Below, in pieces: positions 1-5,995 of a stretch of 5,995 nucleotides of DNA. Position 1 is the stretch's first letter. Each line of letters starts with the position of its first letter. This DNA comes from Pseudomonadota bacterium (GTDB lineage Bacteria; Pseudomonadota; Alphaproteobacteria; Rhizobiales; Beijerinckiaceae). The stretch lies in the NCBI GenBank assembly GCA_028876585.1, contig JAGWRL010000143.1, forward strand, positions 1-5,995, read 5' to 3'. The notes beneath the pieces were generated by a model that was not told where the DNA came from, did no database searches, and saw only the letters and a list, made by a program, of their open reading frames with translations. Both the position numbers and the translations under genes were made by a program.

Positions 1-2
1 GC

Positions 3-824
3 CCCGAGCGCATCAATCCCGGCGACAAGGACCGCCGCGTCGCCACGATCAAGAAGATCACCTCCGGCTCGACGCCGGAAATCGCCGATCTCGTCGACAA
101 GCTCTACAACGAGATCGTCGTCGCCGGCACGCACAAGGCGCCGAGCATCAGGGTGGCCGAGGCGGCCAAGGTGATCGAGAACACGCAGCGCGATCTCAAC
201 ATCGCCATCGTCAACGAATTCGCGATGATCTTCTCCAAGCTCGGCATCGACACCGAGGCGGTTTTGAAGGCGGCGGGGACGAAGTGGAACTTCCTGCCGT
301 TCCGCCCCGGCCTCGTCGGCGGCCACTGCACCGGCGTCGACCCGTGGTATCTCGCGCATAAGGCGCAGGCGGCCGGCTATTATCCCGAGATCATCCTGGC
401 CGGGCGCCGGCTCAACGATTCGATGGGGCCCTATGTCGCGGCCCAGGTCATCAAGGGCATGGTGAAGAAGCGCATCCATGTCGTGGGCGCGCGCGTGCTG
501 GTGCTGGGGCTGGCGTTCAAGGAGAACTGCCCGGACCTGCGCAACACCCGGATCGTCGATTTCGTGCGCGAGCTGAAGGATTTCGGCGTCAACGTCGACG
601 TCGCCGATCCCTGGGTCGAGCCGGAGGACGCCAAGCGCGAATATGGCATCGATCTCGTGCCCAGCCCGGAACAAAACGCCTATGACGCGATTATCGTCGC
701 GGTGGCGCATGACGAATATCGCAAGCTGGGGTCTTCGGGCATTCACGCCTTCGGGCGCGACCCGCATGTCCTCTATGATCTGAAATACGTGCTGCCCTAC
801 GAGGATTCCGATTTGAGGCTGTGA
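3..824 (+). CDS. tviB: UDP-N-acetylhexosamine 6-dehydrogenase, TviB/WbpO type (5' partial)
   Basis: This is the C-terminal part of a nucleotide-sugar dehydrogenase of the UDP-glucose/GDP-mannose dehydrogenase family. Such cytosolic enzymes oxidise C6 of a UDP-HexNAc with two NAD+ to give the uronic acid used in capsule, exopolysaccharide or O-antigen. The frame is open from base 3 and starts with PERINPGDK, the conserved segment after the NAD-binding domain; about 150 N-terminal residues lie outside the window. Next come the central helix ([18 protein letters not shown]), substrate-binding [16 protein letters not shown] with the catalytic Cys at 327-329, then [12 protein letters not shown]. 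The C-terminal UDP-binding domain contains [16 protein letters not shown] and ends [17 protein letters not shown], which matches my memory of TviB almost to the last residue. UDP-GlcNAc versus UDP-GalNAc specificity cannot be decided here. The stop overlaps a GTG, and the sugar transferase gene follows closely, so the two are probably in one operon. There are ATG and GTG codons inside (for example GTG at 153), but these are internal. Confidence 0.95.
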   Translation, partial: PERINPGDKDRRVATIKKITSGSTPEIADLVDKLYNEIVVAGTHKAPSIRVAEAAKVIENTQRDLNIAIVNEFAMIFSKLGIDTEAVLKAAGTKWNFLPFRPGLVGGHCTGVDPWYLAHKAQAAGYYPEIILAGRRLNDSMGPYVAAQVIKGMVKKRIHVVGARVLVLGLAFKENCPDLRNTRIVDFVRELKDFGVNVDVADPWVEPEDAKREYGIDLVPSPEQNAYDAIIVAVAHDEYRKLGSSGIHAFGRDPHVLYDLKYVLPYEDSDLRL

Positions 825-846
825 CGCGCATTGCGACGCGCAGTCC

Positions 847-853
847 AGGGAGG
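847..853 (+). promoter_or_regulatory. strong Shine-Dalgarno site choosing the GTG start at 860
   Basis: AGGGAGG lies 6 bases upstream of GTG at 860. It decides between two in-frame starts. The upstream GTG at 821 overlaps the tviB stop (GTGA) but has only a GAGG placed 2 bases away, and would add 13 residues (starting [10 protein letters not shown]) that do not look like part of the family. I therefore prefer 860. Translational coupling through 821 remains possible. Confidence 0.7.
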
Positions 854-859
854 CGGATC

Positions 860-2197
860 GTGAGTTACGTTCTGGAGTCGAACGCGGTCGCGGGCGCAGA
901 GAGCTCCGTCGCGCCGTCCGGCTTTGAGGGCGGCGGCGCGGGCGTCGGTCCGCGCCCCTCGTGGCTGGGGAGCGCGGGCGTCCAGCTTCCCGGCGCGATC
1001 GCCGCGGCGGTGGCGCCGCAGGTCTATTATAGCTGGGACCCCTACACCTCGGCTTCGCTGCTGGGGATGCTCGACGCCTATTCCGGCAGCGTCGCCTCGG
1101 TCGTGCTCGGCTATTACGTGCTGAAGCGGATCACCAACTTCCCCACCACGCATGAGGCGGCGGCGGTGCTGCCGATCTTCACCGGCAGTTATGTGGTGGT
1201 TCTCGGTCTGCTGGCGTTCCTGGGCTGGCGGTTCGACTACTGGCCGATGTTCCTCAGCTATGTGCTGTCGGTGGCGTGGTTGACGGCGGTGCTGTTTCAG
1301 GTGCGCCGGGTGCGGAAGCGCCAGTTCGCGCTGCTGCCGATCGGCGACACTTTGTCGCTGATGTCGCAGCCGGGGCCGCAGTGGAAGGTGCTGACGGCGG
1401 CGCCGGCGCTGCCCAACCCCTGCGACGGCGTGGTGGTCGACCTGCGCGCCGACATTCCCGCCCATTGGGAGCAGTTCCTGACGACCTGCGTGCTGGCCGG
1501 CGTGCCGGTGTTCCATGTCAATCAGGCGCGCGAAATGCTGACCGGCCGGCTCGACATCCGCCACCTGTCGGAGAACATGCTGACGTCGCATGATCCCCAT
1601 CACGCCTATCTCGCGCTCAAGCGGGTGGTCGACACGCTGGCGGCGCTGGCGGCGCTGATCGTGCTGGGGCCGCTGCTGCTGATCGTGGCCTGGCTGGTGC
1701 GGCTGGATTCGCCGGGGCCGGCGCTGTTCACGCAGCACCGCATCCGCAAGGGCGGCTCGAAATTCACCATCTACAAGTTCCGCACCATGACGGCGGGCGC
1801 GGCCAAGCCGCAATCGCGCAACGACGCGATGACGCGCGACCACGATCCGCGCATCACCCGGCTCGGCGCCTTCCTGCGCAAATCGCGCATCGACGAACTG
1901 CCGCAGATCCTCAACATCCTGAAAGGCGAGATGAGCTGGATCGGGCCGCGCCCGGAAGCCGCGCCCTTGGCGGAATGGTACGAGAGCCAGTTGCCGTTCT
2001 ACCAGTATCGCCACATCGTGCCGCCGGGCATCACCGGCTGGGCGCAGGTCAACCAGGGCCATGTGACCGACCCCAGCGACGTGCTCGACAAGCTGCATTA
2101 CGATTTCTTCTACATCAAGAATTTCTCGATCTGGCTCGACATGCTGATCGTGCTCAAGACGCTGCGGACGATGTTGACCGGCTTTGGCGCGCGCTGA
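860..2197 (+). CDS. polyprenyl glycosylphosphotransferase (undecaprenyl-phosphate sugar phosphotransferase)
   Basis: This is a 445-residue membrane initiating enzyme of the WbaP/EpsE-like family. It transfers a sugar-1-phosphate from a UDP-sugar to undecaprenyl phosphate at the inner face of the cytoplasmic membrane, the first committed step of polysaccharide assembly. The C-terminal catalytic domain (residues about 254-440) begins KRVVDTLAALAALIVL, which includes the membrane re-entrant helix. It then has RLDSPGPALF, FTIYKFRTM, the catalytic acidic pair D345-E346 in RKSRIDELPQ, NILKGEMSWIGPRPE, PPGITGWAQVNQG and a final YDFFYIKNFSIWLDMLIVLKT. The N-terminal part is shorter than in classical WbaP: I see likely membrane segments near 64-90, 104-124 and 128-148, then a divergent soluble linker (about 150-250). 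The first 45 residues are Gly/Ala/Ser-rich and probably cytosolic. GTG start, 35 bp after tviB. The sugar transferred cannot be told from sequence; galactose, glucose or an N-acetylated sugar are all possible. Confidence 0.94.
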   Translation: MSYVLESNAVAGAESSVAPSGFEGGGAGVGPRPSWLGSAGVQLPGAIAAAVAPQVYYSWDPYTSASLLGMLDAYSGSVASVVLGYYVLKRITNFPTTHEAAAVLPIFTGSYVVVLGLLAFLGWRFDYWPMFLSYVLSVAWLTAVLFQVRRVRKRQFALLPIGDTLSLMSQPGPQWKVLTAAPALPNPCDGVVVDLRADIPAHWEQFLTTCVLAGVPVFHVNQAREMLTGRLDIRHLSENMLTSHDPHHAYLALKRVVDTLAALAALIVLGPLLLIVAWLVRLDSPGPALFTQHRIRKGGSKFTIYKFRTMTAGAAKPQSRNDAMTRDHDPRITRLGAFLRKSRIDELPQILNILKGEMSWIGPRPEAAPLAEWYESQLPFYQYRHIVPPGITGWAQVNQGHVTDPSDVLDKLHYDFFYIKNFSIWLDMLIVLKTLRTMLTGFGAR

Positions 2198-2198
2198 G

Positions 2199-2879
2199 GT
2201 GACTTCCGCTCCGCGCGCCGGCGACGCGATCGCCTATCACGAGACGCTGGCGGCCGGCTGGTCGGGCCGCTACGCCGCCGGCGGCTTCAAGCGCCGCGCC
2301 GATTTCTTCTCGCGCGAAGTGCTGCCGCGCCTGGCGCCGCGGGGCGAATGGCTCGATGTCGGCTGCGGCAGCGGCGTGTTCAGCCGGTTGCTGGCGCGCG
2401 GCGGCGCTGAGGTGCTCGGCCTCGACGGATCGCCGGCGATGGTCGAGGCCGCGCGCGGCGCGGGCGGGGCGGGCGTGTCGTTCGAGGTCGGCCGGGTCGA
2501 GGAGGTCGGCGCGCTGGCGCGCACGTTCGACGGCGCGATCTGCCTCAGCGTGCTCGAATATCTGGCGCAGCCCGACGAGGCGCTGGCCGCCATCGCCGGC
2601 CGGGTCAAGCCGGGCGGGCGGATCGCCGTGTCGCTGCCCAATCGCGGCTCGACGCTGCGCCTTGCGCAGCGGCTCGCGCGCGGGGTCGCCGGCGCGAAAG
2701 CGTTCGCCTATCTCGACAGCTCCCGCCATTTGTGGACGCGGGCCGAGGCGGCCCGGTTGGCGCAGGGGGCGGGGCTGGAGGTCGAGGCGACGCTGGGGTT
2801 CGATCCGGTCGCGCCGCGCGCGCTATGGCCGGCGATCTCGCCGAGCCTGTGGTTCCTGGTCGCGCGCCGTCGCGGCTGA
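2199..2879 (+). CDS. class I SAM-dependent methyltransferase
   Basis: A 226-residue soluble Rossmann-fold methyltransferase of the UbiG/Methyltransf_11-25 type. Motif I is WLDVGCGSG (residues 51-59), the acidic ribose-binding residue is D76 in LGLDGSP, the next strand motif is FDGAICLSVLEYL around D111, and VKPGGRIAVSLPN (about 136-148) is the motif before the late strands. No membrane segment or extra domain is visible. The GTG start at 2199 lies one base after the transferase stop, which suggests translational coupling. A TTG at 2184 is in frame and overlaps the upstream gene, but neither start has a good Shine-Dalgarno, so the start is uncertain by five codons. Its place behind tviB and the sugar transferase suggests it methylates a sugar, a lipid-linked intermediate or a related small molecule, but this is inference: the family is too broad to name a substrate. 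Confidence 0.88.
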   Translation: MTSAPRAGDAIAYHETLAAGWSGRYAAGGFKRRADFFSREVLPRLAPRGEWLDVGCGSGVFSRLLARGGAEVLGLDGSPAMVEAARGAGGAGVSFEVGRVEEVGALARTFDGAICLSVLEYLAQPDEALAAIAGRVKPGGRIAVSLPNRGSTLRLAQRLARGVAGAKAFAYLDSSRHLWTRAEAARLAQGAGLEVEATLGFDPVAPRALWPAISPSLWFLVARRRG

Positions 2880-2894
2880 GCCTATAGTTTCCGT

Positions 2895-2906
2895 AACGTT
2901 AACGTT
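2895..2906. promoter_or_regulatory. 12-bp perfect palindrome AACGTTAACGTT, possible operator or promoter element
   Basis: The 76-bp gap between the methyltransferase and the DsbA-like gene contains AACGTTAACGTT. It is both a perfect palindrome and a tandem copy of AACGTT, and is clearly AT-richer than its surroundings. It lies 49 bases before the TTG start of the thiol oxidoreductase, a plausible position for a promoter-proximal protein site. No convincing -35/-10 pair is visible beside it (TATAGT at 2883-2888 lacks a good -35). No known regulator is assigned. Confidence 0.3.
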
Positions 2907-2918
2907 TGGCTGCGAAAC

Positions 2919-2937
2919 AGGGCGGGACCGCCGCCCT
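2919..2937 (+). other. small GC-rich hairpin in the leader of the DsbA-like gene
   Basis: AGGGCGG (2919-2925) pairs with CCGCCCT (2931-2937), a 7-bp stem with a 5-base loop. It ends 18 bases before the TTG start. No T-run follows, so it is not a standard intrinsic terminator. It may be an RNA hairpin in the 5' leader or simply a by-product of high GC. Confidence 0.25.
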
Positions 2938-2955
2938 TGTCCGTGAGAATCGATC

Positions 2956-3651
2956 TTGGCCACGCGCTTTTCCGCCCGTTTCCCGCGCCGCCCGCTGGGC
3001 GCGGCCGCCTTATCGCTGGCGCTGGCCGGCGCGGCGCTGGCGCAGGACGCCAAGGCGCCGGCGCCGACTTTCACGCCGCCGACCGCCGCCGTGATCGCGC
3101 CGACCGTGACCGCGCCGATCGACCAGTTGATGAACATCGGCCCGCTGCCCGATCTGGTGCAGGGCTCGCCGACCGCGCCCAACACGATCATCGAATACGC
3201 CTCGATGACCTGCACCCATTGCGCCGCGTTTCACGACACCACCTGGGCCGAATTGAAGAGCAAATACATCGACTCGGGCCGGGCGAAATTCATCCTGCGC
3301 GAATTCCCGCTCGACCCGCTCGCCACCGCCGCCTTCATGCTCGGCCGCTGCGCCGGCGCCGACAAGCGCAACCTGCTGCTCGACCAGCTTTTCACGCAGC
3401 AGAAGACCTGGGCCTTCGTCGACAAGCCGATCGAGCCGCTGCTGGCGATGGTCAAGACCGTCGGCTTCAGCCAGACCGATTTCGAGACCTGCCTGCGCAA
3501 TCAGGATCTCTACGAGCAGGTGAGCCAGAGCCGCGAGCGGGCGGCGGAGGCGTTCAACATCGATTCGACGCCGACCTTCTTCGTCAACGGCCGCAAGCTG
3601 ACTGGCGAATTGTCGATCGTCGATTTCGATCACGCGCTGGAGGCGCATTAG
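2956..3651 (+). CDS. exported DsbA-family thiol:disulfide oxidoreductase
   Basis: A 231-residue thioredoxin-fold protein of the bacterial DsbA/thioredoxin_4 type, predicted to act on cysteines of exported proteins in the periplasm. Residues 1-29 form a signal peptide: several Arg, then a hydrophobic Ala/Leu core, with a probable cleavage after ALA (29/30). R11-R12 are adjacent, but the motif is a poor Tat match, so Sec is more likely. A Pro/Ala-rich spacer (about 31-55) precedes the fold. The active site is C86-T-H-C89 in SMTCTHCAAFH, followed by FILREFPLDPLA; C132 and C179 are a second possible cysteine pair in the helical insert; the cis-proline is P206 in DSTPTFFVNG. The TTG start is favoured because an in-frame TGA lies at 2944-2946 and no other ATG/GTG/TTG precedes the signal peptide; the Shine-Dalgarno (TGAGA, 2944-2948) is weak. 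From memory, a gene of this type often sits just before smc in Hyphomicrobiales, and here the two are separated by about 700 bp. Confidence 0.92.
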   Translation: MATRFSARFPRRPLGAAALSLALAGAALAQDAKAPAPTFTPPTAAVIAPTVTAPIDQLMNIGPLPDLVQGSPTAPNTIIEYASMTCTHCAAFHDTTWAELKSKYIDSGRAKFILREFPLDPLATAAFMLGRCAGADKRNLLLDQLFTQQKTWAFVDKPIEPLLAMVKTVGFSQTDFETCLRNQDLYEQVSQSRERAAEAFNIDSTPTFFVNGRKLTGELSIVDFDHALEAH

Positions 3652-3682
3652 CGCGATTTCCGTTTGGATGGGATCGGCCTGC

Positions 3683-3758
3683 GTCATTCCCGCGAAAGCG
3701 GGAATCCAGTGGGACACGACGCGCCCCGGCCCTGGATCCCCGCTTTCGCGGGGATGAC
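3683..3758. repeat. 76-bp paired palindromic intergenic element (REP/MITE-like)
   Basis: Two 27-base arms, 3683-3709 and 3732-3758, are inverted copies with only two differences (positions 3688 and 3703 against their partners), separated by 22 bases. Each arm is itself a hairpin: ATTCCCGC-GAAA-GCGGGAAT on the left, and ATCCCCGC-TTTC-GCGGGGAT on the right. The two differences fall at symmetric positions within each arm, so each arm keeps its own 8-bp stem. Arms of this type (GTCATTCCCGCGAAAGCGGG) are, from general knowledge, widespread intergenic repeats in proteobacteria and resemble the Neisseria dRS3 core. It starts 31 bases after the stop of the DsbA-like gene, so it could end or stabilise that transcript, although there is no T-run. 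No transposase is present in the window. Confidence 0.85.
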
Positions 3759-3823
3759 AAGGAGGCGGCGCTTCGACTTGATCGGAAGGCGCTAGCGCAG
3801 CGGACGATTTGGCCTGCGCAGAG

Positions 3824-4153
3824 TCACTCGGGCATTGGCCACGTATCCGACTGCCGGTATCCCCCAGGCCACGGGTCGCCCGGGTCGAGCATGTGCTGGT
3901 GAACACCCGTGATCCACGCCTGCCCGGCGATCACCGGCACGATGGCGGGCCGGCCCACGACGGTTGTCGCCGCCTCGATATGGCAATGAAACTTGGAGCC
4001 GATGATCGAGCGCGCCACGTAGCGGTCGCCCGGCTTCATGCGGCTCTTGGCGGCGAGCACGGCCATGCGGGCGGAGCAGCCGGCGCCAGTGGGCGAACGG
4101 TCGATCTTGCCCGGCCGGATCGCCACCGCGTTCGCCCCCGTCAGCGCGCCGCG
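3824..4153 (-). pseudogene. C-terminal remnant of a proline racemase / 3-hydroxyproline dehydratase family gene
   Basis: Reading from 4153 down to the TGA at 3826-3824 gives about 109 residues that match the C-terminal third of the proline racemase family. The family runs about 330-345 residues, so about two thirds are missing from the N-terminus. Visible blocks are [80 protein letters not shown] and [11 protein letters not shown]. The second catalytic position, Cys in racemases/epimerases, is Thr here (SPTG, 4088-4090), as in trans-3-hydroxy-L-proline dehydratases, so the parent gene was probably of that class or a close relative. The reading frame has no internal stop or frameshift. Homology stops exactly where the heptamer repeats begin at 4154, so there is no proper start; the only candidate start, TTG at 4156-4154, lies inside the first repeat. 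The first catalytic Cys and most of the N-terminal lobe are absent, so no activity is expected. Confidence 0.85.
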
Positions 4154-4249
<96 letters not shown>

Positions 4250-4259
4250 CACCACAGCC

Positions 4260-4274
4260 TTTCCCACAGGGAAA
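4260..4274. other. small inverted repeat TTTCCC-ACA-GGGAAA in the smc leader
   Basis: A perfect 6-bp inverted repeat with a 3-base centre, 77 bases before the smc start codon and 10 bases after the heptamer cluster. It could be a protein-binding site, but a 6-bp inverted repeat is not rare and no regulator is known to me. Confidence 0.25.
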
Positions 4275-4343
4275 AACGCGTCTCGCACTTGCCTTCGCCG
4301 CCTTGTTGTGAAGGGTGGGATCGGCGATTTTCTCGCGACGCAT

Positions 4344-4347
4344 GGAG
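4344..4347 (+). promoter_or_regulatory. Shine-Dalgarno site of smc
   Basis: GGAG (extended as GGAGAGA, 4344-4350) lies 4 bases before ATG 4352. It supports this ATG as the start. The ATG at 4342 is in another frame. Confidence 0.65.
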
Positions 4348-4351
4348 AGAA

Positions 4352-5995
4352 ATGAAGTTCGAGCGGCTGCGTGTGGCCGGATTCAAGAGTTTTTGCGATC
4401 CGACCGAATTCAAGATCGAGCCCGGCCTCACCGGAGTCGTCGGTCCGAACGGCTGCGGCAAGTCCAACCTCGTCGAAGCCATGCGCTGGGTCATGGGCGA
4501 GAATTCGTACAAGAACATGCGCGCCTCCGGCATGGAGGACGTGATCTTCGCCGGCTCCGGCCGCAGGCCGTCGCGCAACATCGCCGAAGTCGGCCTGACG
4601 CTCGACAATACGGATCGCCGCGCGCCGGCCGCCTTCAACGATTCCGAGACGATCGAGGTCGTGCGCCGGATCGAGCGCGACAAGGGCTCGACCTATCGCA
4701 TCAACGGCCGCGAAACCCGCGCCCGCGACGTGCAATTGCTGTTCGCCGACGCCTCCACCGGCGCGCGCTCGCCGGCGATGGTGCGGCAGGGGCAGATCGG
4801 CGAGATCATCTCGGCCAAGCCCGCCGCGCGCCGGCTGGTGCTGGAGGAGGCGGCGGGCGTCGCCGGCCTGCATTCGCGCCGGCACGAGGCGGAGCTGCGG
4901 CTGAAGGGCGCGGAGGAGAACCTCGCCCGCGTCGAGGACGTGCTCAAACAGGTCGATTCGCAGGTGGAGAGCCTGCGCCGGCAGGCGCGGCAGAGCCAGC
5001 GCTACAAGGGGCTGGGCGCGGAAATCCGCCGCTACGAGGCGCTGACCAAGCTGATCGCCTGGCGCGCCGTCGAGGCGGGCTTCGTCGAGGCCGAGCGGGC
5101 CTTCGCCGGGCTGACCGGCGACGTCGCCGAGCGCACCCGGTTGCAGGCCGAGACGGCGCGCGCGCAGGCGATGGCCGCCGCCGATCTGCCGGCCTTGCGC
5201 GATGCGGAGGCGCGCGCCGGCGCGGCGCTGCATCGGCTGACCGCCGCGCGCGACGTGCTGGCGGGCGAGGAGAAGCGGGCCGAGGCGCGCGCCGGCGAAT
5301 TGCGCCGCCGCATCGAGCAGATGGGCCGCGACATCGAGCACGAGCAGGCGCTGGTCGCCGACGCGGGCCAGCAGATCGAGCGGCTCGACGCCGAGGCGGA
5401 GACTCTGGCCGCGCAGGAGGACGCCGACGAGGCGCGCTCGGAGGCCGAGGCGCGCGAGGCGGAGGCGGCCGAGGCGCTGGCGCAAGCCGAGGCGGCGCTG
5501 GCGGCGGCGCAGACGGCGGCGGCCGATTTCAACGCCCAGCGCAACGCGCTCGGCGCCGCGCTCGACGAGGAGATCAAGCGTTGGCGCCGGTTCGAGGACG
5601 AACTCGCCGCGCTGGCGCGCGACCGCGCCGCGCTGCCGGGCGCGGAGGCCGACGAGGCGGCGTTCGACGACGCCGCCGGCGCGCTCGAAGAACTGATGGA
5701 GGCGCTGACCGAAGCGGAAGCCGTCGCGCTGGAGAGCGAGGAGGCGCACGCCGCCGCGCGCGAGGCGGAAGCCCGCGCCCGCGCCCCTTTGGCCGAGGCG
5801 GAGAAGGTCGCGCAACGGCTGGAGACGGAAGCGCGCACGCTGGAGAAGCTGCTCGGCTCCGGCGCCGGCGGCGCCTATCCGCCGGTGCTCGACGCGATCG
5901 TCGCCGCGCGCGGCTACGAGACCGCGCTCGGCGCGGCGCTCGGCGACGACCTCGACGCCTCGACGGCCGCAGGCGCGCCGGCGCGCTGGGCCGGC
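4352..5995 (+). CDS. smc: chromosome segregation ATPase SMC (3' partial)
   Basis: This is the first 548 residues of the SMC subunit of the condensin-like SMC-ScpAB complex, which compacts DNA and helps separate chromosomes. The frame is open to the window edge; full-length alphaproteobacterial SMC is about 1,150 residues. The N-terminus MKFERLRVAGFKSF is the typical first strand and helix of the head. Walker A is GPNGCGKSN with K37, followed by NLVEAMRWVMGE and the segment KNMRASGMEDVIFAGSGRRP. The Q-loop is in MVRQGQIGEII (residues 143-153, Q146/Q148), followed by ARRLVLEEAAGV. From about residue 165 to 500 the protein is rich in Ala, Glu, Arg and Gln with heptad character, the first coiled-coil arm. 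Around residue 509 a Gly-rich turn and YPPVLDAIV...YETALGAALGDDLDA mark the hinge domain, where the window ends. The signature motif and Walker B, in the C-terminal half, are outside. ATG start with GGAG upstream. Confidence 0.97.
   Translation, partial: MKFERLRVAGFKSFCDPTEFKIEPGLTGVVGPNGCGKSNLVEAMRWVMGENSYKNMRASGMEDVIFAGSGRRPSRNIAEVGLTLDNTDRRAPAAFNDSETIEVVRRIERDKGSTYRINGRETRARDVQLLFADASTGARSPAMVRQGQIGEIISAKPAARRLVLEEAAGVAGLHSRRHEAELRLKGAEENLARVEDVLKQVDSQVESLRRQARQSQRYKGLGAEIRRYEALTKLIAWRAVEAGFVEAERAFAGLTGDVAERTRLQAETARAQAMAAADLPALRDAEARAGAALHRLTAARDVLAGEEKRAEARAGELRRRIEQMGRDIEHEQALVADAGQQIERLDAEAETLAAQEDADEARSEAEAREAEAAEALAQAEAALAAAQTAAADFNAQRNALGAALDEEIKRWRRFEDELAALARDRAALPGAEADEAAFDDAAGALEELMEALTEAEAVALESEEAHAAAREAEARARAPLAEAEKVAQRLETEARTLEKLLGSGAGGAYPPVLDAIVAARGYETALGAALGDDLDASTAAGAPARWAG

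Larger units (their letters stand above)
4250..4351 (+). promoter_or_regulatory. smc leader region, promoter not identified
   Basis: These 102 bases separate the heptamer cluster from smc and should contain its promoter if smc is not read through from upstream. The best pair I can find is TTGTTG (4303-4308) and GATTTT (4326-4331) with a 17-base gap; it matches the consensus weakly and I do not call it a promoter. No coding frame is recognisable. Confidence 0.3.

Noticed and set aside
797..2098. Long reverse-strand open frame (433 codons) opposite the sugar transferase.
   Set aside because: Its translation is Arg/His/Gln-rich low-complexity sequence, typical of the antisense of a GC-rich gene, and the + strand has unmistakable family motifs.
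3652..3682. Search for an intrinsic terminator directly after the DsbA-like gene.
   Set aside because: No stem followed by a T-run is present; the only strong secondary structure is the double palindrome, which lacks a T-run too.
3789..3798. 10-bp palindrome GCGCTAGCGC.
   Set aside because: Short GC palindromes are common in this base composition and there is no other sign of a functional site, beyond the possible larger inverted repeat reported above.
2937..3902. Open frame of 321 codons overlapping the DsbA-like gene and the palindromic element.
   Set aside because: Arg/Ala-rich, off-frame to a gene with signal peptide, CTHC and cis-Pro, and it runs through an intergenic repeat.
3707..4093. 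Single CAGTGGG heptamers at 3707-3713 and 4087-4093, matching the repeat unit.
   Set aside because: One lies at the edge of the palindromic arm and the other is the antisense of the conserved SPTG codons; isolated 7-mers are expected by chance.

Overview
The window comes from a GC-rich alphaproteobacterium, most likely of the order Hyphomicrobiales (Rhizobiales). The order is inferred from the style of the SMC N-terminus and the DsbA-like gene near smc; the genus cannot be read from the sequence. All intact genes are on the + strand.

Left part (1-2879): the end of a surface-polysaccharide gene group. It holds the C-terminal three quarters or so of a TviB-type UDP-N-acetylhexosamine 6-dehydrogenase, a membrane sugar-phosphate transferase of the polyprenyl glycosylphosphotransferase family, and a small class I SAM methyltransferase. 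Spacing is tight (35 bp, then 1 bp), so they are probably co-transcribed. Together they suggest supply of an acidic amino sugar, loading of the first sugar phosphate onto undecaprenyl phosphate, and methylation of an uncertain substrate.

Middle (2880-4351): an exported DsbA-like thiol oxidoreductase with a CTHC active site and a TTG start, followed by about 700 bp with no intact gene. That stretch holds (a) a 76-bp element of two inverted palindromic arms, (b) a minus-strand C-terminal remnant of a proline racemase / hydroxyproline epimerase / 3-hydroxyproline dehydratase family gene, cut off exactly at (c) a cluster of heptanucleotide repeats (CARTRGG) in inverted orientation that could form a long hairpin, and (d) a roughly 100-bp smc leader.

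Right part (4352-5995): the N-terminal half of smc (chromosome segregation ATPase), from the Walker A head through the first coiled coil into the start of the hinge. It is open to the window edge.

I see no phage genes, CRISPR array, tRNA, rRNA or transposase, and no convincing new multi-gene system. The most interesting part is the repeat-bounded gene remnant between the DsbA-like gene and smc, which looks like a rearrangement scar.
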